From Carallia brachiata (lineage: Eukaryota > Streptophyta > Magnoliopsida > Malpighiales > Rhizophoraceae), in assembly GCA_021464245.1 (NCBI GenBank), contig JADCRB010000016.1, positions 3,775,250 to 3,839,249 on the forward strand: 64,000 nucleotides of DNA, read 5' to 3'. The translations under genes and the position numbers were made by a program. Positions 55,460-64,000 of the stretch are shown one piece after another (the stretch's first letter is position 1; every line of letters begins with the position of its first letter). The notes under the pieces were generated by a model that was not told the DNA's origin, ran no database searches, and worked only from the letters and a program-made list of their open reading frames with translations.

Positions 55460-56689
55460 AATGCCCCCCTTAAAGGCTTGGAGAGTCGGAACTTGGGACG
55501 TGATCTAAACCAAGCCTTGAAGTCCAGCTTGAAGCATGAGATGTCTTGAAGTCTTTGGTTCTAATTTTCTAGTGTCGTGCACAGTTTATACACGTGCGAG
55601 CTAGGAGTTTTGGGTTGAGCCTTGTGTGGTTATTGTCGTCTCGCCTTTTATACTCGTGTAGACTAGGAGTATGCTTTGCAACTAAATTGTCGCCTTTTAC
55701 ACTCGTGCAAGGCAGGAGTGTATTGTTGGGTTGTCACCCTTTATACTCCTACAAGATAGGAGTCTAGATTTGTTGTTGAGCTATTCACCTTTTATACCCG
55801 TGCGATGCAAGAGTGTGCTTCAGTTGTTCACCTTTTAAACTAGTGAAAGGTAGGAGTCTGGCTGTGTTTTTAAGCTGTTCGTCTTTTATACTCATGCAAT
55901 GCAGGAGTCTACTTTTTTTTCTGAGTTGTTTGCCTTTTATACTCGTGTGAGGCAGAAGTGTATTGTATGATTGTTGCCTTTTATACTTGTGCGATGTAGG
56001 AGTCTGTTTTGTTTCTAAGCTGTTCGCCTTTCATACTTATGTGAGGCAGGAGTCTATTAGTGGGTTGTCACATTTTATACTCGTGCAAGGCAGAAGTTTG
56101 TTGTTGTTGTTGACGTCTCGCCTTTTATGCTGGTGCAGGCAAGGAGTATGGTTTGTTGTTGTCATCTCACCTTTTAAACTCGTGCAGGTAAGAAATATAC
56201 TTTTGTTGTTGTTATCGTCTCGCCTTTTATACTTGTGCGGGTAAGCAGTCTGATTTGTTGCCTTTTATACTCGTGTGACGCAAGAGTCTGTTTTTTAGGT
56301 TGTCACCATTTATGCTCATGTGAGGCTGGAGTCTGGATTGCTGAACTGTTGGCCTTTTATACTCGTTGGAGGCAGGAGTGTGAATTTGTTGTTGAACTGT
56401 CTCCTTTTATACTCATACGATTATTGAGTTGTCGCCTTTTATACTTGTGCGAGACAGGAGTTTACTTTAGTTGATCGTCTTTTATACTCGTGCGAGGCAA
56501 GAGTCTGCTTTAGTTGATCGCCTTTTATACTCGTGCGAGACAGCAGTGTTAAACTGTGTTGTCTCCTTTTATACTCGTGCGAGGCAAGAGTGTGGATTTG
56601 TTGTTGTTGCCATACCGCCTTTTATACTTGTGCGGGTAAGGAGTCTGTTGTTTTACTACTGTTGTAGTTGTTAACGAAGGCTTTAAGTT
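55460..56689 (-). repeat. Polypurine tract, tail and longest TATAAAAGG minisatellite
   Basis: Over 20 units from about 55,570 to 56,655, the longest array in the window. Unit variants include GCCTTTTATA, CACCTTTTAAA and GTCTTTTATA on the plus strand. Confidence 0.9.
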
Positions 56690-57497
56690 AAGGATTGGGC
56701 TTTGCCCCCAAATTTGGATTTGGACTTTTTGCCAAAATTTGGATTTGGGTTGAGTCTGAGTTTAGATTTGGCGTTTTAGATTTGGGTCTGGATTTGGAGT
56801 TTGAGTTTAGGTTTTGGGCCCAGGTTTGAGGTTTGTACCCAAATCTAGATTTGGACTTTAAGCCGGAATTTGAGTTGGGGCTTTGAACTCGACTTTGGAT
56901 TTGAGCTTTAGATTTGGGTCCGAATTTAGGCTTTGAGTTGGAATTTGGATTTGGGTTTTGAGTCAGGGTTTGGACTTTACACCCAAATCTGGATTTGGAC
57001 TTCAGGCCAAAATTTACATTTGGGCTTTAGGTCTGGGTTTGAGCCCGAGTTGAGGATTTGGGATTTAATTTAAGACCTTGGCCCCAACTTCGGTCAGGAT
57101 AGACAGTCGACTTCTCCATTTGGCAAGAGAATCGTGTGAGAGATTTTGCTGCTGTGTGAGCTGTAGTTTCTCTTTTTTTTTTTTTTAGGCAGCGAGGAAC
57201 CGTGTCCATGCATGAGTTTGTGGACTTGTGTTCCCAGGTAGAGTAGTTGATGCAGGTGATGGAGCAGTCGTCTTTTTGCTAGCAGAGGAGGTCTTACTCT
57301 TCTTTGGTGCGAGTGAAGCGCAAATTCTTGCCCCTATTTTTTTTTCCTTTTTACTCCCGGGGTTGTGTTTGTGTTGGTCATTTCATGGCCTATATGCCAT
57401 AAAATAGCCACGGTGCCACCGACCTCTTGTTTTTTTTTTAAAAAAAAAAGGAGCAAAAGATAGGAGGCAGAAAGGTCCCACTGGGTATGCCAAAAAT
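56690..57497 (-). mobile_element. CCAAATC array, segment B and leader
   Basis: CCAAATC array to about 57,065, segment B to about 57,400, leader to 57,497. As at 45.0-45.8 kb, the A-rich block is absent. Confidence 0.7.
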
Positions 57498-58287
57498 TGT
57501 GATGGAACCATAAGTTTTGAGCCTGAACCAATAGGCTTCAAAAATACATATACAAATTACATATAGGAATTTAAAATTTGTGTGGGGTCTATCTCTGCGC
57601 GATCCTCCGATTAATGCTCTTTTGTGATTTCATCAAGGGCCACAAAAGGCTTGATCTTGACAGAAAAAGATAAATTTCCACAGCGTGATCTTGGACTGTA
57701 AGAAATAAATTCCACTGAGGGCCAAAGCTTGATTTTAGGGGATGCATAACTCTGGTGAGGGTCATAGAGATTTGATCTCAATCGGATTGACTTTATTCTG
57801 GTGAGGGCCATATAGGCTTCATCTCAGATGGACTGATTTGACTCCACTAAAGGCGAGGGCTTGATGCCACTCGGACTGGTTTAGGTCCTCTAACGGTCGT
57901 AGGAGGTCTAATCCTAGACAGATGTTTAATATTTTAATATTTTGGATTTTTACTCACGCAGATCTCCATTAGGATTGACCGGAAAACGTATACCCAAAAT
58001 ATGTTTAGAAATGAGTATATTAAATATTTTGAACTTTTACTTTGGAAGATTGCATTTAATGGCGTCTAGAGAGTATATGCCTAAAATACAAAAACGTAGA
58101 GTGAAAAAATGGAAACAAAGGAATTGTAATGATTTGCTTCCAATTCCACCTCGCTTCTCCTAGTTGTCCAAGGCTAGCCATTGCATGGCCTGTAAATTGG
58201 CCATGGAATGGCCACTGTTCAAAGGTTTGTCGGCCTTTGAATCTTTTTCTCTGTTTTTTTTTATTTTTATTTATTCATCTATTTACA
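57498..58287 (-). mobile_element. 5' LTR meeting a plus LTR head to head
   Basis: Starts TGTGATGG at 57,498 and ends CTATTTACA at 58,287. Only four bases (AATT) separate it from the plus LTR at 58,292. The TATA region reads GCCTGTAAATTGGCC (near 58,188-58,202), an altered palindrome. Confidence 0.8.
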
Positions 58288-58291
58288 AATT

Positions 58292-59147
58292 TGTAAACAT
58301 GTTTTTTTTTTTTAAAAAAAAAAGGGAATAAAGTCTTTGGACGGTGCTAGCTAAAGACCAATTTCTTTGGCCGGCCACTAGCCAAATAAAAGGAAGGTAT
58401 TTATAAAAATAAGAAAGAGAGGAAGTGGTTCGTTCAAAGGCCTATAAATAGGCCAAACACCAATAGACAATCACAAACAGCCGAGAGAGGAAGCAGCGAA
58501 AACAATTTCAAGGGGCCAAAAGTTTTAAAACTTTTCCTCCTATACGTTTTCGTATTTTGGGTGTATACTTTCTAGATGCCATTAAGTGCGATCTTCTAGA
58601 GTAAAGGCTCAAAATATGTAATATACTCATTTCGAAGCATATTTTGGGTGTATGATCTCTAGTCGCCACTGATTGGGATCTGCAAAAGCAAAAATGTAAA
58701 ATATTAAAATATTATACATCAGTTTGAAATTAAGTCTCATACAACCCTCAACGGAACTAGTCCATCTAAGATCAAATCCCTACGCCCCTCAGTGGAATTA
58801 AACCAGTTTGAGTGGGATTAAACTCGAACCTCAGTATAATCAAACTAGTCCATCTAAGATTAAGCCCATACGGCCCTCACCGGAAGCCAATCTAATTGAG
58901 ACCAAGTTTCTACAACCCTCACTGGACTTACAACATCTCCCTATGATCAAGCCTCTGCCCTCAGTGGAATTTATATCTTCAGTTCAAGAGCAAGCCTTTG
59001 TTGTCCTTAACAACATCACACAAAAGCATTAATTAGAGGATTCGCATAGAAATTGACCCCACATAAATTTTAAATTCTCATTTGTAATTTGTATCTGTAT
59101 TTTCGAAGTCTAATTATTTCAGGCTCGAAACTTATGGTCCCATTACA
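58292..59147 (+). mobile_element. 5' LTR of the gag element
   Basis: TGTAAACA at 58,292, TATAAATA 58,443-58,450 in GGCCTATAAATAGGCC, minisatellite about 58,725-58,970, end CATTACA 59,147; 856 bp. Confidence 0.85.
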
Positions 59148-59240
59148 ATTTTTGACACGTTTGGTGGGACATGTCTGCCTATCATCTTTTGCTCTTAAAA
59201 AAAAATTTAGCAGGAATCCAACACCAACGATGTCACAGTC
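59148..59240 (+). mobile_element. Leader and primer-binding-site region
   Basis: ATTTTTGACACGTTTGGTGG follows the LTR; the consensus of other copies is TGGCACGCCCGGTGGGAC, beginning TGG as a tRNA-primed site should. I cannot assign the tRNA. Confidence 0.55.
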
Positions 59241-60521
59241 ATGATGACAAGCACAACCAACACAGAAGACATGATTACAGATTGGAAAATAGAATTTCCC
59301 AGTTAATTAAAACTTTAGAGGAAAAAGATCAACAAATTACCCGTCTCATAGGAAAGGCTCCAATACAAGTTGATTATGAGACCAGCGAAGAGCAGCCATA
59401 TCCACCTACTTTCACTCTAGAAGTGACTCCAGCCAACACCTTCACGGCAGAAAAACAACAAAGTGGTCCCACACAACTACTACCTTCCAATTCTGTCGCT
59501 TCAGTATCTAGCCAACAATTGTAGGACATAATAGCCAATACAATATGTCTGCAACAAAGTCCACCATTTCAAGGTTCACAAATATATGTCAAACCGTACA
59601 TAGGACAGATTAAACACCTCAGCATGTCCTTGGGCTACTAACTACCCAAGTTTCAACAATTCGATGGACAAGGTGATCCTAAGCAACACATTGCTCACTT
59701 TGTCGAAACCTACAATAACGCAGGAACCTATGGCAACCTTTTGGTGAAACAATTTGTTCGTTCACTCAAGGAGACCGCCTTCACCTGGTTTATAAACCTT
59801 GAACCAGAATCAATTGACAGTTGAGAGCAGCTACAACGTGAGTTTCTCAACAGATTTTTCAGCACTCGTCGAATAGTAAGTATGACGGAGCTTACCAGTA
59901 TCAAACAAAAGAAAGGAGAGTATGTCGTCGAATATATTAAAAGAAGGCGTGCTCTTAGTCTGGATTGCAAAGATCATTTGACGGAAACTTCTGTAGTAGA
60001 AATGTGCATTCAAGGGATGCACTAAGAGTTACTATACATCTTTTAGGGCATCAAACCTCAACCTTTTGAGGAATTGGTGACTCGCGCGCATGACATGGAG
60101 AAAAGCATCAAGACCTATAGGGGCACGGTTCCCATATAAATGGACTAGCATGGGGGCAAGGAAGTGATGGTCGTTGATACTTCACTAATAAAAGTAGGAG
60201 CTAAAACAAAAGTGAGCCCTCCTATGCCAACAAATCAACAGAAACAACAAAAAAGACAAAAGGTGACATTGCGAGAGTTAGTACAGAAGAAGTATCATTC
60301 CCTGACTCTAACGTTTTAGACATTTTCGATCAACTTTTGGAAGCTAAGCTGATCAAGTTCCCGAAACGCAAGCAACCCAATCAGAGGGATCAGGTCAAAA
60401 TCCCAAATTCTGTAAGTATCACCGCACAATCAACCATCCAACCGAGAAGTGCTTCATCTTAAAGGAGTTGATCTTGAAGCCTATAGACCAAAATAAAATC
60501 ATTTGGACTAGGAATATGTAG
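59241..60521 (+). pseudogene. gag: gag pseudogene, full length
   Basis: ATGATG at 59,241. The coiled-coil (IKTLEEKDQQITRLIGKAP) is preceded by a 1-bp deletion (about 59,277). After a P/T/S-rich linker comes the Retrotrans_gag core: PKFQQFDGQGDPKQH, LLVKQFVRSLKE, AFTWFINLEPESID, QLQREFLNRFF, SLDCKDHLTET. C-terminal CKYH, HP and KC (60,410-60,451) form C-X2-H-X4-H-X4-C, zinc-knuckle spacing with an H replacing the second C. About 427 codons. Stops include TAG 59,521-59,523 and a TGA for W in the SIDSW motif (about 59,821). Another frameshift lies near 60,390. The stop at 60,519-60,521 is followed by non-coding sequence. Confidence 0.85.
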
Positions 60522-61029
60522 CCTCAGTCAACTAAACCACTGTCTCTTCAAATCCGTCAAACGAAAGTCGGCATGAATCTACACTTACATGTTGTCAGAC
60601 CATGAAATGTATCCCGATCTAACTTGATCAAGCGGTAAACTTCTAAAGCGTTATTATGTAAAAAAAAAAATCAAAAAAAATACAAAAAAAGAAAAAAAAA
60701 AGAAAAACAAGAAAAAAAGAAACAAATTTTCAAAAAAGAAAAATTAAAAAAAAAGCAAAAAATTCAAAAATTCAAAAATTCAAAAAAAGGCAAAAAAAAA
60801 GTTTAGAAGCACATTTATAGGCCCAAATAAAGCTAAAGTCAAATCCAAAGCCCAAGCTCAAAGCCCAAAACTAAATCCCAGTTCAACTCCAAATCCCCAA
60901 AACCCAACAAATCCAAACTCAAGCTCAAATCCCAAACCCAAATTTTGGCCTAAAGTTCAAATCTAGATTTGGGGGCAAAGCCCAAACCTTAACTCAAAGC
61001 CCCAGCTAACAACTACAACAGAAGCAAAA
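60522..61029 (+). repeat. Post-gag region, A-rich block and CCAAATC array
   Basis: Conserved 130 bp after gag, A-rich sequence (60,659-60,800) of AAAAAA runs broken by TC, G or C, then the CCAAATC array (60,825-61,020). Confidence 0.8.
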
Positions 61030-61576
61030 CAATAGACTCTTGCCTCACATGAGTATAAAAGGGGTGAACAGGTCAATAACAAATCCACACTCCTGCCTTG
61101 CACGAGTATAAAAGGTGAACAGCTCAACAAAAAATCCACACTCCTACCTCGCACAAGTATAAAAGGCAAACAGCTGAATCGAACTTTTCTCTCACACAAG
61201 TATAAAAGGCGACAATACAACAGCAGACTCCCGCATCGCAAGAGTATAAAAAGCAAACAGCTAAACAACAAATCCAAACTCCTGCACCGCACAAGCATAA
61301 AAGGTGAACAACTTAACAACAAATTTAGACTCCTGCCTCACACGAGTAGAAAAGGCGACAACCCAACAACAGACTCCCACCTCGTACAAGTATGAAAGGT
61401 GAACAGTCACAGCATAATCCTAGCCCGCACGAGTATAAACTGTGAACAGTCCAAAACTCCAGACCCGCACGAGTATAAACTGTGAACAGTAGCCGAGCTA
61501 ATCGAAGCTGGACTTCAAGACTTGGTTCGAATCGTGTCCAAGGTTATGCCTCACAAAGCCTTGAAGTGGGGGCATT
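61030..61576 (+). repeat. TATAAAAGG minisatellite, tail and polypurine tract
   Basis: About 10 units to 61,490; the last two have TATAAACTGTGAAC. The tail follows and the polypurine tract is AAGTGGGGGCATT (61,564-61,576). Confidence 0.85.
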
Positions 61577-61880
61577 TGAAAACACAGTTTCTTTTTTTTT
61601 AAAAAATAGGGAATAATCTTTGGCCGGTTCCGGCCATCCAAAGAAAACGAATGTATTTATAAATTTTTTTAAAAAAAGGAAGTGGTTCGTTCAGAGGCCT
61701 ATAAATAGGCAAACACCAACAGACAATCACGGACAATCGAGAGAGGAAGCCAACAAAAACAATTTCAAGGGGCCAAAAGTTTTAAAACTTTTCCTCCCAT
61801 ATGCTTTTGTATTTTGAGCGTATGCTCTCTAAAAGCCATTAAGTGCGATCTTCTAGAGTAAAGGGCCAAAATATTTAATA
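61577..61880 (+). mobile_element. Left part of LTR interrupted by satellite
   Basis: TGAAAACA (61,577-61,584), TATAAATA 61,700-61,707, then to AAATATTTAATA (61,880), where satellite begins. Confidence 0.8.
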
Positions 61881-62840
61881 AATTGATCATGATTTGCGTT
61901 TATTAGTTGCATAAGACTATTTGTGGTATAAATAAATACACAAAATCACTCTATTTCTTGCAAATAAGTGATTTTCTTTCATTTTAATGGCTTATTTAAC
62001 AAAAATTAAAGTTAATTTAAGCATAAATTCTTCTAAAAACCTTTAAATTCAATGCAAAACGCATTTCCAACACCTTTTGAGGCGATAAATGCATTCAATT
62101 CCTTCTAATGTGTGTGCAATTGATCATGATTTGCATTTGTTAGTTGCATAAGACCTTTTGTGGCGTGAATAAATAGGCTAAATCACTTTATTTCTTGAAA
62201 ATAAGTGATTTTCCTTCTTTTTAATGGCTTATTTAACACAAATTAAAGTTAATTAAAGCATAAATGCTTGTAAAAACCTTTAATTTCAATGCAAAACGCA
62301 TTTCCAACACCTTTTGGGGTGTTAATTACATTCAATTCCCTCTAATAAAAGTGCAATTGATCATGATTTGCATTTATTAGTTGCATAAGACCTTTCGTGG
62401 CCTAAATAAAGACGCTAAATCACATTATTTGTTACAAATAAGTTATTTTATTTCATTTTAATGGCTTATTTAACACAAATGAAAGTTAATTTAAACATAA
62501 ATGCTTGTAAAAACCTTTAATTTCAATGCAAAACGCATTTCCAACACCTTTTAAGGTGTTAAATATATTCAATTCCCTCTAATAAGTGTGCAATTGATCA
62601 TGATTTGCATTTATTAGTTACATAAGACCATTTTTGGCCTAAATAAAGACGCTAAATCACTTTATTTCTTGCAAATAAGTGATTTTCTTTCATTTTAATG
62701 GTTTATTTAACACAAATTAAAGTTAATTTAAGCATAAATGCTTGTAAAAACATTTAATTTCAATGCAAAACGCATTTCCAACACCTTTTGAGGTGATAAA
62801 TACATTCAATACCCTCTAATAAGTGTGCAATTGATCATGG
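61881..62840. repeat. 237-bp satellite, four units plus a stub
   Basis: Units start with AATTGATCATGATTTGC at 61,881, 62,118, 62,355 and 62,592, each exactly 237 bp, and a fifth stub AATTGATCATGG starts at 62,829. Units are close in sequence with scattered substitutions. AT-rich, no ORF. It occurs nowhere else in the window. Confidence 0.95.
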
Positions 62841-63357
62841 TGTTTGAGATTAAGTCTCTTACGACCCTCAACAGAGCCAGTCCATCTAAGATCAAGCCCC
62901 TACGGCCCTTAGCGGAGCTAAACCAGTCTGAGTGGGATAAGCCCTAGCCCTTAGTGGAGTAAAACCAATCAATCTGTGATTAAGCCCGTACGGCCCTCAT
63001 CGGAAGCCAATTCAATTGAGACCAAGTCTCCACGACCCTCAACAGAGTTATGACATTCCCCTAAGATTATGCCTCGACCTCAATGGAATTTATTTCTTTA
63101 GTTTAAGAGCAAGCCTTCGTGGCCCTTGACGACATCACACAGGTGCATTAATCGGAGGATCCACACAGAGGTTGGCCCTGCATAAATTTTAAATTCTCAT
63201 TTGTAATTTATATCTATATTTTTGCAGCCTAACTGTTTCATACTCGAAACTTATGATCCCTTACAATTTTTGGCACGCCTAGTGGGACCTCTCTGCCTTT
63301 GATCTTTTGCTCCAAAAAAATTTTGAATAAGAATCCAACACCGACGTTGTCACAATC
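62841..63357 (+). mobile_element. Right part of the interrupted LTR, then leader
   Basis: Resumes at TGTTTGAGATTAAGTCTC, the start of the LTR minisatellite. About 130 bp of LTR normally between the two edges is missing. Ends CCTTACA at 63,265. The leader starts ATTTTTGGCACGCCTAGTGGG. Confidence 0.8.
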
Positions 63358-64000
63358 ATGATGACAACCACAAACAACACAGAAGCCAGGATTGTAGAAT
63401 TGGAAAACAAAATTTTCCAGTTAATTAAAGCTTTGGAGGAAAAAGATCAACAAATTACCCGTCTCAAAGGAAAGGCGCCAAGACAAGTTGATCATGAGAC
63501 CAATGAGGAGCAGCCATATCCACCGAGTTTCACTCCAGAACCAACCCCAGCCAACACCTTCGTGGCAAAGAAACAACAAAGTGGTTGCACATAGTTGCCG
63601 CCTTCAAATTCTATCGCTTTGCTATGTGTCTAACAATTACAGGACATGATAGCAAATACAGTTCCCCTACAAAAAAGTGCACCATTTCAAGGTTCACGAA
63701 TGTATGTCAAACCGTACACAAGATAGATTGAACATCTTCGCATGCCCTTGGGCTACCAATCGCCCAAGTTTCAACAATTTGATGGATGAGGTAATCCTAA
63801 ACAGCACGTTGCTTACTTCATCGAGACCTGCAACAATGTAAGAACTTACCACGACCTTTTGGTGAAATAGTTTGTTCGTTCACTTAAGGACACCACCTTC
63901 ACTTCGTTCATAAGCCTTGAACCAAAATCAATTGATAGTTAGGAACAACTGCAACGTGAGTTTCTCAATAGATTTTTCAGCACCCATCGAACAATAGGCA
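63358..64000 (+). pseudogene. gag: gag pseudogene, cut by the window end
   Basis: ATGATG at 63,358. The N-terminal part is open for 78 codons (RIVELENKIFQLIKALEEKD, then the P-rich linker) to a TAG (63,592-63,594). Further stops follow, including TAG for W in the SIDSW motif (about 63,939). It is the second gag unit of the tandem that starts at 58,292. Confidence 0.85.

Larger units (their letters stand above)
54690..58287 (-). mobile_element. Complete gag-less family L element
   Basis: Minus-strand order: 5' LTR 58,287-57,498, leader and segment B to 57,066, CCAAATC array to 56,690, minisatellite to about 55,570, tail, polypurine tract (about 55,473-55,460), 3' LTR 55,459-54,690 (truncated in its last part). 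About 3.6 kb, no coding capacity. Confidence 0.8.
58292..63265 (+). mobile_element. Gag-only family L element with satellite in its 3' LTR
   Basis: 5' LTR 58,292-59,147; leader; gag 59,241-60,521; A-rich block; CCAAATC array; minisatellite; tail and polypurine tract; 3' LTR 61,577-63,265, enlarged by the satellite. The polypurine tract lies within about 1.05 kb of the gag stop, so there is no room for pol. The same 3' LTR leads into another gag copy, forming a tandem array. Confidence 0.85.

Noticed and set aside
57334..57531. LLLFFLKKKQE-type frames near leaders as small membrane proteins
   Set aside because: They are created by the A/T homopolymer in the leader and are not conserved in frame among copies.
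61..61330. Many open frames with FYTRARQE / LLYSCEAGV / FILVRGRS repeats
   Set aside because: They are antisense translations of the TATAAAAGG minisatellite in all three frames, made long because unit length is often near a multiple of three. No start context or conservation of frame.
61881..62840. Centromeric satellite
   Set aside because: Four units inside an LTR are not enough to call centromeric identity; no other evidence in the window.

Overview
The window is plant nuclear DNA, almost certainly from a seed plant with a large, repeat-rich genome. The evidence is LTR retroelements with plant-type Ty3/gypsy Gag, a PIF/Harbinger transposon with a Myb/SANT-like partner gene, and several decayed copies of a WUSCHEL-related homeobox (WOX) gene. 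I found no intact host gene, rRNA, tRNA or CRISPR array. All coding sequence is transposon-derived or captured by transposons, and all of it is broken by stops or frameshifts.

Nearly everything outside 19.9-30.1 kb belongs to one non-autonomous LTR-retroelement family, called family L here. Its LTR is about 0.8-1.1 kb, starts TGTAAACA and ends TGTTTACA. It carries a TATAAATA box in U3 and an internal minisatellite (unit about 50 bp). After the LTR come ATTTT, a TGGCA-type primer-binding-site region and an A-rich leader. The internal region holds either gag (13.1-14.5, 37.5-38.4, 59.2-60.5 and 63.4-64.0 kb) or a non-coding gag-deletion segment ('segment B'). Then follow an A-rich block, a CCAAATC-type repeat array, a minisatellite with TATAAAAGG in most units, a short tail and the polypurine tract AAGTGGGGGCA. 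No protease, reverse transcriptase, RNase H or integrase could be seen, so the family looks gag-only or non-coding and mobilised in trans.

Main discovery: some family L elements carry a host gene between the minisatellite and the polypurine tract, in the sense orientation. Its roughly 224-codon frame has, in order, a WOX homeodomain (gap-free alignment with the WUSCHEL class), a WUS box (TLPLFP) and a C-terminal EAR motif (DLELRL). Copies lie at 5.8-6.4 (-), 9.3-10.0 (+), 40.7-41.3 (-) and 52.3-52.9 kb (+), with a relic at 30.8 kb. All have nonsense codons, some shared between copies.

Layout: 1-4.1 kb scrambled LTR pieces plus a foreign TGTTGG...AACA insertion; 4.1-8.4 kb minus WOX element; 8.4-12.35 kb plus WOX element; 12.35-15.9 kb minus gag element; 15.95-19.4 kb complete plus gag-less element; 19.4-33.4 kb minus element split by a 10.2-kb PIF/Harbinger element; 33.3-36.6 kb duplicate of the first 2.5 kb; 36.7-40.3 kb plus gag element; 40.3-50.1 kb minus tandem series; 50.1-54.6 kb complete plus WOX element; 54.7-58.3 kb minus gag-less element; 58.3-64 kb plus tandem gag elements whose shared LTR holds a 4 x 237-bp satellite. 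Many LTRs are shared by adjacent internal regions, and several LTR pairs meet head to head.

LTR, array and segment boundaries come from reading copies against one another by eye. Edges outside LTR termini may be off by tens of bases.
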